A stretch of 64,000 nt of DNA from Aquibacillus koreensis (GTDB taxonomy: Bacteria; Bacillota; Bacilli; Bacillales; Amphibacillaceae), in NCBI RefSeq assembly GCF_025154055.1, contig NZ_JAOALK010000012.1:62001-126000 (forward strand), read 5' to 3'. A program made the position numbers and the translations under genes. Each line of letters opens with the position of its first letter. Positions within the stretch are counted from its first letter, which is position 1. The notes beneath the pieces were generated by a model. The model was not told the origin of the DNA. It ran no database searches and saw nothing but the letters and a program-made list of their open reading frames with translations. Positions 33,124 through 42,250 of the stretch are shown here, piece by piece.

Positions 33124-34044
33124 ATGATATTAGATTGCGCTGTGATTGGCGGAGGACCAGCTGGACTAAATGCAACATTAGTTCTTGGAAGATCTAGACG
33201 AAAAACTATCCTGTTCGATGACAACAAACCGAGAAATGCTGTTGTTTCAGCATCTCACGGGTTTATCACAAGGGACGGTACTGATCCTCAGGAATTCAAG
33301 AGGATGGCACATGCAGAAATAAGCAAGTACCCAGACGTGAGGATCGAAAAGCAACGGGTGCATCGTATAAATAAAGAAAACAACTTGTTCCAGGTGGAGA
33401 CAGAAAATGGAGAAGTATATAGCGCGAAAAAAATCATTCTCGCAACTGGCTTTAAGGAAGTCCTTCCAGATATCCCGCGGGTAAAAGAGTTCTATGGCAA
33501 GAGCCTGTTTAGCTGTCCTTTCTGTGACGGATGGGAATTAAGAGATCGGCCACTTGCAGTGATTACAAATGATCCAAGGGGACTTCATATGGCGAAAATG
33601 GTATCCAATTGGACCAACGATTTGATTATTTTTACCAATGGCAATAAGTTATTTTCGCTGGAAGAACAAGCATTGCTCCAAAGCTACGGAATTCGTATAA
33701 ATGAAAAGAAGATCGCCACTTTCATTGGAGAAGACGGCATGCTGCATAACATCCAACTGGAAGATGGTACGACAGTGCTTCGTGAAGGAGGGTTTATCAC
33801 TGCGGAATGGAAACAGGCTGCTTCTTTTGGTTCTACACTTCAATATACATTAAACGAGCATGGTGGAATTGAAACTGACAGCTGGCAACGCACGAATACG
33901 GAAGGGGTATTTGCTTGCGGAGATACACGAATGGCCGGACCCTCCCAATTAATTATTGCAGCAGCAGAGGGCTCTATGGCTGCCATGTCTGTGAATGCAG
34001 CATTGATAGAAGAGAAATTCAACCAGGATAAACAGCACGCTTAA
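33124..34044 (+). CDS. Thioredoxin reductase-like FAD/NAD(P) oxidoreductase
   Basis: A 306-residue flavoprotein with the N-terminal FAD motif GGGPAGLNATLVLGRS (residues 9-24), a redox-active CPFC at residues 131-134, and the C-terminal FAD-binding block EGVFACGDTRMAGPSQLIIAAAEGSMAA. The NADPH site is less clear than in true TrxB. Such proteins reduce thiols or act as bacillithiol-disulfide reductase-like enzymes; the true partner is unknown. AAGGAG lies eight bases before the ATG at 33124; the gene follows the regulator by 21 bases. Confidence 0.88.
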   Translation: MILDCAVIGGGPAGLNATLVLGRSRRKTILFDDNKPRNAVVSASHGFITRDGTDPQEFKRMAHAEISKYPDVRIEKQRVHRINKENNLFQVETENGEVYSAKKIILATGFKEVLPDIPRVKEFYGKSLFSCPFCDGWELRDRPLAVITNDPRGLHMAKMVSNWTNDLIIFTNGNKLFSLEEQALLQSYGIRINEKKIATFIGEDGMLHNIQLEDGTTVLREGGFITAEWKQAASFGSTLQYTLNEHGGIETDSWQRTNTEGVFACGDTRMAGPSQLIIAAAEGSMAAMSVNAALIEEKFNQDKQHA

Positions 34045-34134
34045 AACCCGAATGGCAAGAACAGTAAAGGAAAAGTATCTTACTTAGAAAGTCCTGAACG
34101 AAGAAAAGACTTCTCTCCGGAACAGCTACTAAAT

Positions 34135-34611
34135 ATGATTCCTTTAAAGGAATCAGACAGCATCTTAGATTTTGGCGCTGGAACCGGTTATTTCTCTATC
34201 CCTGTGGCAAAGAGGACCAAAGGCAAAGTATTCGCGCTAGATATCGATGCTGCCATGTTGGAAATAATAAAAGAGAAAGCCTTGAAGGAACAGCTTACGA
34301 ATATTGTCCCTTTACAGGAAAGTATCGAGGAACTTTATTTACCTGATGGCACTATCGATATGATCATTGCTTCTCTGGTACTGCATGAAATTCGGCCGTT
34401 GGGACCTCTGTTACAGCAAATGAGAAATGTATTGAAAAAAGAAGGGTATCTAATCTGTCTGGAACTCGTACCAAAAGGAAGTTCAGATAAAGGACCTAGA
34501 ATTACTTTGCAAGGAATGGAGCTAGAAATGGCAAAAGCAGGATTCCAGGTAACGGAGAAATTTTTCCCAGCGGAATCTTTATATATGCTCGTTGCACAGA
34601 ATACGAATTAA
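34135..34611 (+). CDS. Class I SAM-dependent methyltransferase, probably with a broken 5' end
   Basis: A 158-residue methyltransferase with motif I ILDFGAGTGYFSIPVA near the start and the acidic residue of motif II (FALDIDAAM). The ATG at 34135 has no ribosome site and the same frame stays open back to the stop of the previous gene through sequence that looks coding (YLESPERRKDFSPEQLL), typical of the N-terminus of this family. An ATG at 34052 would start that N-terminus but is one base out of frame. So the original gene probably began at 34052 and has lost a base. The domain core is intact. Confidence 0.75.
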   Translation: MIPLKESDSILDFGAGTGYFSIPVAKRTKGKVFALDIDAAMLEIIKEKALKEQLTNIVPLQESIEELYLPDGTIDMIIASLVLHEIRPLGPLLQQMRNVLKKEGYLICLELVPKGSSDKGPRITLQGMELEMAKAGFQVTEKFFPAESLYMLVAQNTN

Positions 34612-34811
34612 AGGATTAAATTTCGGCTTAATTAAAGATATTAAGTATCTCTAAAGTATGTAATTTAAATTGAGCTGAAGATGTGCTTTATGCTTATGAA
34701 AGCAATACTAACAAAATAAAGCAAGTGTTTCACCTTACAACCATAATGTTCAACCATTCTACAGTCGGTTACATTGCTAATGATCAATAGCCTAATGCTT
34801 ATGTAAAAAAA

Positions 34812-34879
34812 TAAAATAATGCCTGCCTCCACTTGTGAAAATGTCGGATTCGACATTTTACGAGTGGTGACAGGCATTA
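34812..34879. repeat. Palindromic repeat of the AGTGCCTGTCACC family
   Basis: AATGCCTGCCTCCACTTGTG at the left and CACTCGTGG..., with AAAATGTCG/CGACATTTT in the centre: a long imperfect stem about 65 bases, same outer words as the other copies. Confidence 0.75.
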
Positions 34880-34899
34880 TGCTTTCATTTGGTACAAGC

Positions 34900-34929
34900 A
34901 AAAGACCCCACAAATGTGAGGTCTTTTCT
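34900..34929. terminator. Bidirectional terminator-like hairpin
   Basis: AAAGACCcCACA/TGTGaGGTCTTTT with a two-base loop and T/A runs on both sides. No adjacent intact gene; it could end the methyltransferase transcript about 300 bases upstream. Confidence 0.6.
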
Positions 34930-34999
34930 AGAGTATTTTATAGTTAATGATTAACATTAACGGCTCCGTAGAGCAGAGTTTTAATATATAAATAACATA

Positions 35000-35407
35000 T
35001 CACTTTTGAGTTTCTTTTGTCAATGATTTACTTATAAATAAATTTATAAAAGATTCTTCTACATTCTTCAATGAATCTGGGTGAAGTCTAAAATCAAATA
35101 AAGGATCACTTGTATTCTTAGGAGTGTATATCCTAATCTTACTTAGAGCACAAGTTTGATTAAGAAGTGCAATAGAACCTTTATTATAGTTCTCTATATT
35201 CTTCTCTTCCCTTTTTATTGAAGATGCAATGCTAGTTATTGATTCGTTTTTAGACTCTAATATTGTTAAAGTTTTTTTTAGCCTTAATATTCTTTGTTGA
35301 GATCTCTTTATTTCTTCTGTAAATATTGCATCACCTAGATATATTTCACTGTTATGTAAGTTGTCAATATCATCATTATCTTTTAAGGATCTTAAAGGTA
35401 ATCACAA
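35000..35407 (-). pseudogene. 5'-truncated coding remnant next to the NERD genes
   Basis: About 135 codons open on the minus strand, ending TGA at 35000-35002, without any start codon and bounded upstream by TGA. The peptide is Lys/Ser/Ile-rich and helical (EEIKRSQQRILRLKKTLTIL, LHPDSLKNVEESFINLFISK). Not recognised. Codon use and amino-acid mix look genuine, so it is probably the tail of a lost gene. Confidence 0.55.
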
Positions 35408-35430
35408 ATTAATGAGCACTAAAAATAAAC

Positions 35431-36261
35431 TCAGCAAATATTTTTCTGATGCTCAAAACAATACACCTTCCCACCAAACTTCTTACTAGACAAACAATAA
35501 TTCTTCACTTTTTCCGATACAGGTTTATCGCAAACGACACATTTGCTCAATGCCTTCTCAGCTTTATTCGATTTCTCCTTAATAGCTTGATTATGTTGTT
35601 CTCTTATTTTTTCATCGGTAATATTAACACCAATAAATAAGCTATAAACCTCATTCACTTCATCTTCTGACAAAAATGGCTCTTGATTCTGCAGCTTATT
35701 CACAGATACCTTCCTATGAATAAATTCAGACAACTCAATGTCATAGACAATCAGATCATTAGAATGAATCTTTCTAAGCTCTAAATCTATCTTAAATGTG
35801 CATCGTTTTGTAAAAGAAACCATAGATATAAAGGCATCATGATGTTTCGAATCTATCAATTGCTTTAATCCTTCTACATGACCATAGTTTTGATGAAAAG
35901 GGTTCATGAACTTAAACTTACCGTTTATTAACCAAGTTTTTCGATCTTTCCCACCGTAAATAGTACCTTGATAGTTCTTTGTTTCAATTACAAAAATACC
36001 ATAAGGTGAAATGACGATATGATCAATTTGAGAATAACCCGTTTTCGATTTTGAATTCTTCACCATCAAGTCATTAATATATTTATACTCCTTAGGAAGT
36101 TGCGCTAGTTGAATATCAATCTTGTGTTCTCCTATTTGACCTTTCACTGTTGCTAATTCTTCCTGACTTCTGCCAGTGGATGACTTTGATGGAGCTTTTT
36201 CTTTGGCAACAGGATTTTTTTTAGCCTGTTTCTTCTCTTTTTTCTTGAAGAAATTTAACAT
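35431..36261 (-). CDS. NERD-domain (nuclease-related) protein with C-terminal zinc finger
   Basis: A 276-residue protein. Lys-rich N-terminus, then a NERD domain (about residues 40-160) with GQIGEHKI and QIDHIVISPYGIFVIETKNY, matching the D-x(n)-ExK core of restriction-like nucleases. The last 40 residues contain Cys pairs (KCVVCDK ... NYC ... VYCFEHQ) like a treble-clef or zinc finger, typical of topoisomerase-linked NERD proteins. GGGGAAG precedes the ATG. It follows the larger NERD-helicase gene by 18 bases, so the two are co-transcribed and may act as a DNA-processing pair. Confidence 0.85.
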   Translation of the reverse strand: MLNFFKKKEKKQAKKNPVAKEKAPSKSSTGRSQEELATVKGQIGEHKIDIQLAQLPKEYKYINDLMVKNSKSKTGYSQIDHIVISPYGIFVIETKNYQGTIYGGKDRKTWLINGKFKFMNPFHQNYGHVEGLKQLIDSKHHDAFISMVSFTKRCTFKIDLELRKIHSNDLIVYDIELSEFIHRKVSVNKLQNQEPFLSEDEVNEVYSLFIGVNITDEKIREQHNQAIKEKSNKAEKALSKCVVCDKPVSEKVKNYCLSSKKFGGKVYCFEHQKNIC

Positions 36262-36279
36262 GATCTTCCCCTTAACAGT

Positions 36280-38187
36280 TTATTTGCTAAACCTACTCTG
36301 CTTCGGCTCTTCTCCCAGCAACCTCTCTTCTTTCACCTTCTCAAAATACTGCGTAAACTCCGATTCCCCGGAATAACTAATACTCAAATAATTCTGAGCT
36401 CTTGTCATCGCAATATATAATAGAGACACTTCACGTTCCACATCATCCTCTAATGCAAACGGCATGTTATCTACATTCACAATAAATACAGCTTGGAAAT
36501 CTAGTCCCTTACTTGATTCAATCGTGCTAATTTTCAACTTCCCATCATTCTTCTGAAAATTGTTCTTGGAATCTCTGTTCTGTGTTAACCAATAGTAAGG
36601 GATTCCTTCATCAGCCAACTTATTTTGGATCGTTTGAATATAGTTCGTTGACTTAGAATTCTTCACGCGATACAGAATCAACATTTCATCATAAGGTACT
36701 TGTTTCTCTTTATGTAATCGATGAATGATCTTAGACACTTGACGAATTTCATGTTTGAAACTGCTCGCTTGAATAATTGCTGGATCTGGCCCTTTTCTTC
36801 TCGTACTCTTTGGTGCAATAATCTCTCCTTGAAAATCTTTTTCTACAACCTTATTTTTCAAGGCAGAGTTTTTCTGATAAAAATCCCAAGCGAACTTTAC
36901 AATCTGCGCAGTGTTTCGATAATTGATCGATAGTACCTTAGATCGACCACGGAAATCTAGACCTGTATCCTGGACATAACTTCTTTTTCTCTTGTATATT
37001 TCTTGTGCTCTGTCTTCTACCAGTAATAACGACTTGGTCTCAGGATTTAACAAATTACTTACCAAAGTAAACCACTCTGCTTCAAAATCCTGTCCTTCAT
37101 CAATGAGGATTGCATCATATTGCGGCAAAATCGCTTCTTTGTTTTTTAGCTTTTCTACGATAGAAGGTATGTCTTGCGGCTTGATCCGTAGCTTATTGTA
37201 AAGCCAAGCATGAAAATTAAATACTTCCACATTGTTCTTCTCTTTATTCTCATCCACAAAATCAAATAAGTCAGCTTGTTCTTCAAACATATGCTCCATC
37301 ATTTGACGGATGTTTTGTGCTAGAGACACGTTATAACAAAGGATTAATATCTTCCAATCTGGATGTTGTCGCGATAACATTTTCGCCCGACTTGCAAGGA
37401 TCAGTGTTTTACCACTCCCCGCAACGCCGCGAATTAATCTATTCTTATCACCTAGCTGTTTCGCTAAATTTTCTTGATGTAGATCCATTGTTTTAATATC
37501 GTGAAGCGATAGCAGGATCCGATCCTGATGTGGAGCGATCGGTTTAAACTCAGCACTAATACGTACTTCTGGGAACAAGTGATACCGGATGGCATTAATG
37601 TCGTCATAAGATAACGGTTCACGTAAACGATACGGAACCGTAAACATGTTTAAGAGTTTCTCCATTAAGTTTGCTTCAGAAAAAGCTTCCCTTTCAGGAT
37701 CTATTTCATCTCTAGCAAACATCATGTTTGGCTCCATAACATTGTATAATTGGTTCTCTACAAAATCCTTCTGCTGCATGCGTGTAAAAACGACTCCATG
37801 CCCACAAGGGAACTTTAACTGTGATCTATATTTTCCTTCTAAATTGATCAGGTTAGAGTCCTTCTGCAATCTATTCATAATATGGAACATGTATTGTCTT
37901 GCTTGTAAAAGGGGGCTTTTCACAGTAGCTTGTTCTTGCGCTGTTGAGAAAATAGTCCACTCATCATTGTTAACTGTTAAGATAGAATTCTTCAAATAAT
38001 CCTTCACTTCCAAGACAACGAGACCTAGATCCGGACCAATAATAACGAAATCAGGTCTTTTCCCTTGGATTTCAGGTTCATAATATACAATAAAATCATC
38101 AGGCAGATAATCTTTTAAGGTTGAAAAAAGCAAACGCTCACCAGCAGTAGCAGAGCTTCTAATTGTTTCAGGAACTGTTGTAGCCAT
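36280..38187 (-). CDS. NERD nuclease-helicase (UvrD/SF1-type)
   Basis: A 635-residue two-domain protein. The N-terminal NERD domain (about residues 15-140, RPDFVIIGPDLGLVVLEVKDY with D and ExK) is followed by a superfamily-1 helicase core: Walker A GVAGSGKTLIL, Walker B ILIDEGQDFE, and late motifs YIAMTRAQNYLSI and ISTIESSKGLDFQAVFI. The ATG at 38187 has GGAGGG six bases upstream. Function probably DNA repair or defence against foreign DNA; proteins of this build occur in several defence loci. About 190 bases of its 5' end and promoter are duplicated at 39598-39785. Confidence 0.87.
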   Translation of the reverse strand: MATTVPETIRSSATAGERLLFSTLKDYLPDDFIVYYEPEIQGKRPDFVIIGPDLGLVVLEVKDYLKNSILTVNNDEWTIFSTAQEQATVKSPLLQARQYMFHIMNRLQKDSNLINLEGKYRSQLKFPCGHGVVFTRMQQKDFVENQLYNVMEPNMMFARDEIDPEREAFSEANLMEKLLNMFTVPYRLREPLSYDDINAIRYHLFPEVRISAEFKPIAPHQDRILLSLHDIKTMDLHQENLAKQLGDKNRLIRGVAGSGKTLILASRAKMLSRQHPDWKILILCYNVSLAQNIRQMMEHMFEEQADLFDFVDENKEKNNVEVFNFHAWLYNKLRIKPQDIPSIVEKLKNKEAILPQYDAILIDEGQDFEAEWFTLVSNLLNPETKSLLLVEDRAQEIYKRKRSYVQDTGLDFRGRSKVLSINYRNTAQIVKFAWDFYQKNSALKNKVVEKDFQGEIIAPKSTRRKGPDPAIIQASSFKHEIRQVSKIIHRLHKEKQVPYDEMLILYRVKNSKSTNYIQTIQNKLADEGIPYYWLTQNRDSKNNFQKNDGKLKISTIESSKGLDFQAVFIVNVDNMPFALEDDVEREVSLLYIAMTRAQNYLSISYSGESEFTQYFEKVKEERLLGEEPKQSRFSK

Positions 38188-38418
38188 GCAGTTCCCTCCC
38201 ATCGGTTGTTTTGTTATTATTTTAACATAATTTTACATAGGTGTTCTATGTGGTGTAAGACGTACAAGAGTAAGGAAAATACATAAAACCTCTTCAAGTA
38301 TTTCGCTAAAACCATTTTAAGTAAGAATTCTACATGCAAATTATCAATCCTAACATGATGAATACAAGAATAACTTATGGAGAATATAAACTATAGTTGA
38401 TTGTTGGAGGTGAGGTAT

Positions 38419-39447
38419 ATGAAAGAAGAAGAGGGGAAGCAGATTAGGCTAACCTCTGCTGAATTGGGACAACTTTGGACTCAATACTTAAATGATACTG
38501 CGAGTATATGTATGCTTACCTATTTTCTAGAAAATGCTGAGGATGAAGAGGTTAAACCTGTAATCGGACATGCTTTAGAATTATCTAAAACACATATACA
38601 AAAGTTAACACATATATTCACAAAGGAAAAACATGCTATTCCTCATGGATTTCACATTGACGAGGATGTTGATTTAACTGCACCTAGATTATATTCAGAT
38701 AGTTATGTTTTAAATTTCATACATAACATGGCAAAAATTGGACTTATAGCTTATTCAGGTAGCTTAGCTGTAGCTGTAAGAGCAGATATAACAGATTATT
38801 ATAAGGAATGCCTTGATGAAACTATGGAATTATATAAGACATCAAAGAATCTATTATTGTCTAAGGGCCTCTATTTAAGGTCTCCATATTTCCCTAATTT
38901 AGACCATGTTGAATATGTCAAAGAACAAGGATTTGTTTGGGATATGCTAGGTGAAAAAAGACCTCTATCAGCATTAGAAGTTTCCAATCTCTATTCCAAT
39001 CTACAAAGAAATGCTTTAGGAGCTGCTACCTTAATTGGATTTAGTCAGGTAGCTCAGGACAAAGATGTTAAACAATTTTTTATAAGAGGGATAGATATTG
39101 CAACGCACCATGTTAAAACTTTTGGGAAAAAGTTAGAGGAAAGCTATTTAACTGTTCCAATGACTTGGGCAACAGAAATAACAGATAGTACAACTTATAC
39201 ATTTTCTGATAAAATCATGATGTTTTATACATCTGCACTTATAGCATTGAGTGTAGGGTATTATGGTACAGGGCTAGCCCAAAGCCCTAGAGTTGATCTA
39301 GGTGTAATGTATAATAAGTTATCAGTAAAAATTCAACTTTATGCTGAGGATGGCGCTAATATCATGATTAAAAATAGATGGTTAGAACAGCCTCCAATGG
39401 CATCAGACAGGGACGAATTAGCAAGAAGGAATAATCAAAACATGTAA
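38419..39447 (+). CDS. DUF3231 family protein
   Basis: A 342-residue protein made of two tandem DUF3231 units (about 15-170 and 185-335), helical bundles with similar opening (RLTSAELGQLWTQYLNDT; PLSALEVSNLYSNLQRN). Family members occur in spore-forming Bacillaceae, sometimes in spores; the role is unknown. The ATG at 38419 has GGAGGTGAGG upstream. It stands alone between the NERD helicase and repeats. AT-rich codon use resembles the surroundings. Confidence 0.88.
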   Translation: MKEEEGKQIRLTSAELGQLWTQYLNDTASICMLTYFLENAEDEEVKPVIGHALELSKTHIQKLTHIFTKEKHAIPHGFHIDEDVDLTAPRLYSDSYVLNFIHNMAKIGLIAYSGSLAVAVRADITDYYKECLDETMELYKTSKNLLLSKGLYLRSPYFPNLDHVEYVKEQGFVWDMLGEKRPLSALEVSNLYSNLQRNALGAATLIGFSQVAQDKDVKQFFIRGIDIATHHVKTFGKKLEESYLTVPMTWATEITDSTTYTFSDKIMMFYTSALIALSVGYYGTGLAQSPRVDLGVMYNKLSVKIQLYAEDGANIMIKNRWLEQPPMASDRDELARRNNQNM

Positions 39448-39475
39448 CATAAAGATATGGTAATGAAAAATAAAA

Positions 39476-39589
39476 TAGTGCTATCACCACCCGTAATTTG
39501 TCGAATTTACAAATTTTGAATGGTAACAGGCTCTAACATTTGCTTGTATGGAAAGATCATGGTTTGTCTTTCGACAGGGTCTGGCCCCG
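39476..39589. repeat. Composite dispersed repeat (third copy)
   Basis: Degenerate palindrome GTGCTATCACCACCCGTAATTTGTCGAATT... followed by the conserved tail TTTGTCTTTCGACAGGGTCTGGCCCC. It sits exactly against the duplicated 5' fragment of the NERD helicase gene. Confidence 0.8.
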
Positions 39590-39597
39590 ATATTTCA

Positions 39598-39785
39598 CAT
39601 AATATACAATAAAATCATCAGGCAGATAATCTTTTAAGGTTGAAAAAAGTAAACACTCACCAGCAGTAGCAGAACTTCTAATTGTTTCAGGAACTGTTGT
39701 AGCCATGCAGTTCCCTCCCATCGGTTGTTTTGTTCTTATTTTAACATAATTTTACATAGGTGTTCTATGTGGTGAAAGAAGGACA
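39598..39785 (-). pseudogene. Duplicated promoter and 5' end of the NERD helicase gene
   Basis: Nearly identical to 38079-38266 at a constant offset of 1519 bases. It includes the ribosome site and ATG (39706) and about 36 codons before the frame runs into the composite repeat. A recent partial duplication; if transcribed it would give a short truncated peptide. Confidence 0.9.
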
Positions 39786-39921
39786 ACACTTGGGTAGATA
39801 TTTAACTGATTACAGTCTCATGAATGAAACCTCTCTGCCATGTTTTTTACCAGTAGTTGCTACGGATTCATCAATTAATGTCAATGGGCTTTATAATAGA
39901 TTAAGGAAATATAAAAGTTGA
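39786..39921 (+). pseudogene. 3' fragment of an unidentified gene
   Basis: A plus-strand frame open from the edge of the duplication to TGA at about 39919 reads YSLMNETSLPCFLPVVATDS and ends INVNGLYNRLRKYKS. No own start is convincing. A terminator follows at once, as expected of a true gene end. Family not recognised. Confidence 0.45.
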
Positions 39922-39965
39922 AAAAACTAATTCTCCTTTGATGTCATCGGAGAATTAGGTTTATG
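39921..39965 (+). terminator. Terminator behind the gene fragment
   Basis: Perfect stem CTAATTCTCC/GGAGAATTAG with a 12-base loop; moderate T content after it. 39966-40200 has no gene. Confidence 0.7.
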
Positions 39966-40212
39966 GCTATTGAATAGTATGGTTGTACTGCGCACCAAAA
40001 TACTCCCATTAACTGTATCCCTTCTTCACTAACGGGCTCATTACCGCTTCCCAAATGAATAACCTTTAAATAAGCGTTCCCCATAAGCTTTTAATATTTC
40101 ATCAACCAAATCAATAACTTTAGACTTGGTATTTTCTCTATAATACTAATCAAACGCATCAACGCCCACTTTTACCGAAAGTCTAAACCTTATTTGTTGT
40201 AATATTCCTGAT

Positions 40213-41511
40213 TTAATTACTAGAACTACATTTCTCAGACGGATTGCAACCCTCTCTTTCTATGATCCTAATTCCAAAAGTATCAGTATTTATTTTGTCT
40301 GCCTGCGGTAGCTGTCTTAATTTAGGATGGATTATCCAAATAATAGCAATGAATAATGCACCTACTCCTGCGAATATAAAAATGGTTTGACTTCGGACCA
40401 CAGTTGCAAGGTATCCTCCCAATAATGAACCAATAGGCATTGATATAGCACTACCACTATACATTACTGAATTTACTCTTCCTAATAATCTATTAGGAAT
40501 AATTGATTGACTAATTCCGGCAAATAATACATTAACTGCACCAATTGGTATCCATGCTAAACCAAACAATAAAGATGTAAATATAGGTGAAGCTACAAAG
40601 CCAGCAGATGACCATGATAAAGCTCCTAAAGTGAAACATATTATCGTCGTTCGTCCAATGTTTCTTCGCCCTAAAAATGAACCTAAGAGAGCTCCAGTTA
40701 AAGACCCTGCTGATAAAGCAGTCAATAATATTCCATACATCCTAGCTCCACCCAACTGTTCTGCAAATGTTGGTAAGATTGCCATTGTAATCCCAATTGC
40801 AAAATTAGTTAAAAGAGAACCAACTAATAATGCCCAAAATAATGAGTCGAATACGACTTTGATCCCCTCTCCCAAATCTTTAAAATACTCACTTATAGCA
40901 ACAGATAGTCCTTTTTCACTTTTATTCTCAGTTTTATTTTTTGTGGATACTTTCACTAAAGCAAATAGCATTGCAGCTAGTGCAAAAGTAAATGAATCAA
41001 TAATAAAAATAGTAATTGCACCAAAGACAGCGACAATTATTCCTGAGATAGCATTAAATACAAGGTCAACTCCTTGGTAAGCAAATGCAAATAAGGAATT
41101 ACCTTTCATTAGATCTTCTTTTTTTAGTAATAACGGTAGTGCCTTTATTTGTGTTGGGTAGGCAAACTCTTCTATAAACGCAATAATCGGCATTACAACA
41201 AGAATCAATTCAACACTTAAAACATTTAGGAAATATGCCAATGGAATTATTAAGACTAATACAGCTTCTAAACATTGTGTTGTAATGAGTGTTCTTCTTA
41301 TTTTCCACTTATCTATAAATGGACCTGTGAGAAACTGAAGTGCTTTGGGTAAGAGTATTAAAAAACCTGCAAGTCCTGTATAAAACGGATTATTTCCAAT
41401 CTCATGTACAAGCCACATTGATGCTACATAATATAAACTATCTCCAATATTTGTAATAATCCTACCTAAAAATAACGCTAAAAACCGTTTGTTAGTTAGT
41501 AACCTGTTCAT
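40213..41511 (-). CDS. MFS transporter (probable drug or metabolite exporter)
   Basis: A 432-residue membrane protein with about twelve spans and the MFS pattern DSLYYVASMWLVHEIG in helix 1 and FLGRRNIGRTTI in the middle loop, close to the tetracycline/macrolide-efflux-like (MFS_3) branch. The short Cys-containing tail (EGCNPSEKCSSSN) is unusual. GGGGG lies six bases before the ATG. The promoter region carries the palindrome TTAACCGGTTAA, also found in front of the ArsR-type regulator just upstream, so expression is probably under that regulator. The exported compound cannot be told. Confidence 0.88.
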   Translation of the reverse strand: MNRLLTNKRFLALFLGRIITNIGDSLYYVASMWLVHEIGNNPFYTGLAGFLILLPKALQFLTGPFIDKWKIRRTLITTQCLEAVLVLIIPLAYFLNVLSVELILVVMPIIAFIEEFAYPTQIKALPLLLKKEDLMKGNSLFAFAYQGVDLVFNAISGIIVAVFGAITIFIIDSFTFALAAMLFALVKVSTKNKTENKSEKGLSVAISEYFKDLGEGIKVVFDSLFWALLVGSLLTNFAIGITMAILPTFAEQLGGARMYGILLTALSAGSLTGALLGSFLGRRNIGRTTIICFTLGALSWSSAGFVASPIFTSLLFGLAWIPIGAVNVLFAGISQSIIPNRLLGRVNSVMYSGSAISMPIGSLLGGYLATVVRSQTIFIFAGVGALFIAIIWIIHPKLRQLPQADKINTDTFGIRIIEREGCNPSEKCSSSN

Positions 41512-41536
41512 TATAAACCCCCTAAATCAATATTAT

Positions 41537-41548
41537 TTAACCGGTTAA
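41537..41548. promoter_or_regulatory. Operator-like palindrome before the MFS gene
   Basis: TTAACCGGTTAA, perfect, with a further TTAACC half-site ten bases away at 41555-41560. The same motif, TTAACCAGTTAA, precedes the regulator gene. Confidence 0.7.
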
Positions 41549-41589
41549 TTTTTATTAACCATTTATTAAAAAAAGAGAAGAAATGTTAC

Positions 41590-42216
41590 CTAATCTCCTC
41601 CATTTTCGTTCTCCATTTCTTCAAAAATAAGTTCATCTATTTCGAAAGCCATAGTAGAGATATAAAAATACTTCTTGTCTTCGCTTGTATTTTCTGAATT
41701 TCTGGATATACTCCTAAGTTCGCCCATTAATTTAAAATACTTTTTAATCCATTCTTTAAATTGTTTGTCAGTAACTTCAACCTGCCACATCGAACCTACA
41801 AAACCCCAATCAGATGGGTTCTCGCTCGAAACGTTTAACTGAAAGGAATTTTCAGGTGCGGAGAGAATTGTTTTCTTATTCTTCTCTGCCATTTGTAGAA
41901 GTAATTGTCTTGAACTCTCACTTACGTCTTTTACATGAGGGAGCAATTCAGTTGATGGCGAAAATCCTCTTGCAACCGATTGATAAAACTTTTGCATTAC
42001 TCCACCTTTCTCTTCCTTTTTTACAAGTTTAATCAGATTGTTCTTTTCAAGTTCCTTTAAATGATAATGAATTTTTGCACGAGATAGATTCAATTTCTCT
42101 GATAGCATCTGACCAGTATGTGGCTTTTCAATTAAGCGCATCATTATTTCGGCTCTAATTGGATCACTAAGGGATTTGAGTTGACCATGTTCTGTAAGCG
42201 TCAAAATAGGTTTCAA
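41590..42216 (-). CDS. ArsR-type winged-helix repressor
   Basis: A 208-residue regulator with an N-terminal winged helix (LKSLSDPIRAEIMMRLIEKPHTGQMLSEKLNLSRAKIHYHLKELEKNNLI, residues 13-62) and a longer C-terminal domain without metal-binding Cys, so it is not a classical metal sensor. Starts with TTG, GAGGTGGAG upstream. It precedes the MFS gene in the same direction, separated by 78 bases that contain an operator-like palindrome; a matching one precedes the regulator itself, suggesting autoregulation. Confidence 0.88.
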   Translation of the reverse strand: MKPILTLTEHGQLKSLSDPIRAEIMMRLIEKPHTGQMLSEKLNLSRAKIHYHLKELEKNNLIKLVKKEEKGGVMQKFYQSVARGFSPSTELLPHVKDVSESSRQLLLQMAEKNKKTILSAPENSFQLNVSSENPSDWGFVGSMWQVEVTDKQFKEWIKKYFKLMGELRSISRNSENTSEDKKYFYISTMAFEIDELIFEEMENENGGD

Positions 42217-42238
42217 TTACTCCACCTCATAATTTTAT

Positions 42239-42250
42239 TTAACCAGTTAA
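42239..42250. promoter_or_regulatory. Operator-like palindrome before the ArsR-type regulator
   Basis: TTAACCAGTTAA, followed by another TTTAAC half-site: same motif as at 41537, 20 bases upstream of the start. Confidence 0.7.
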
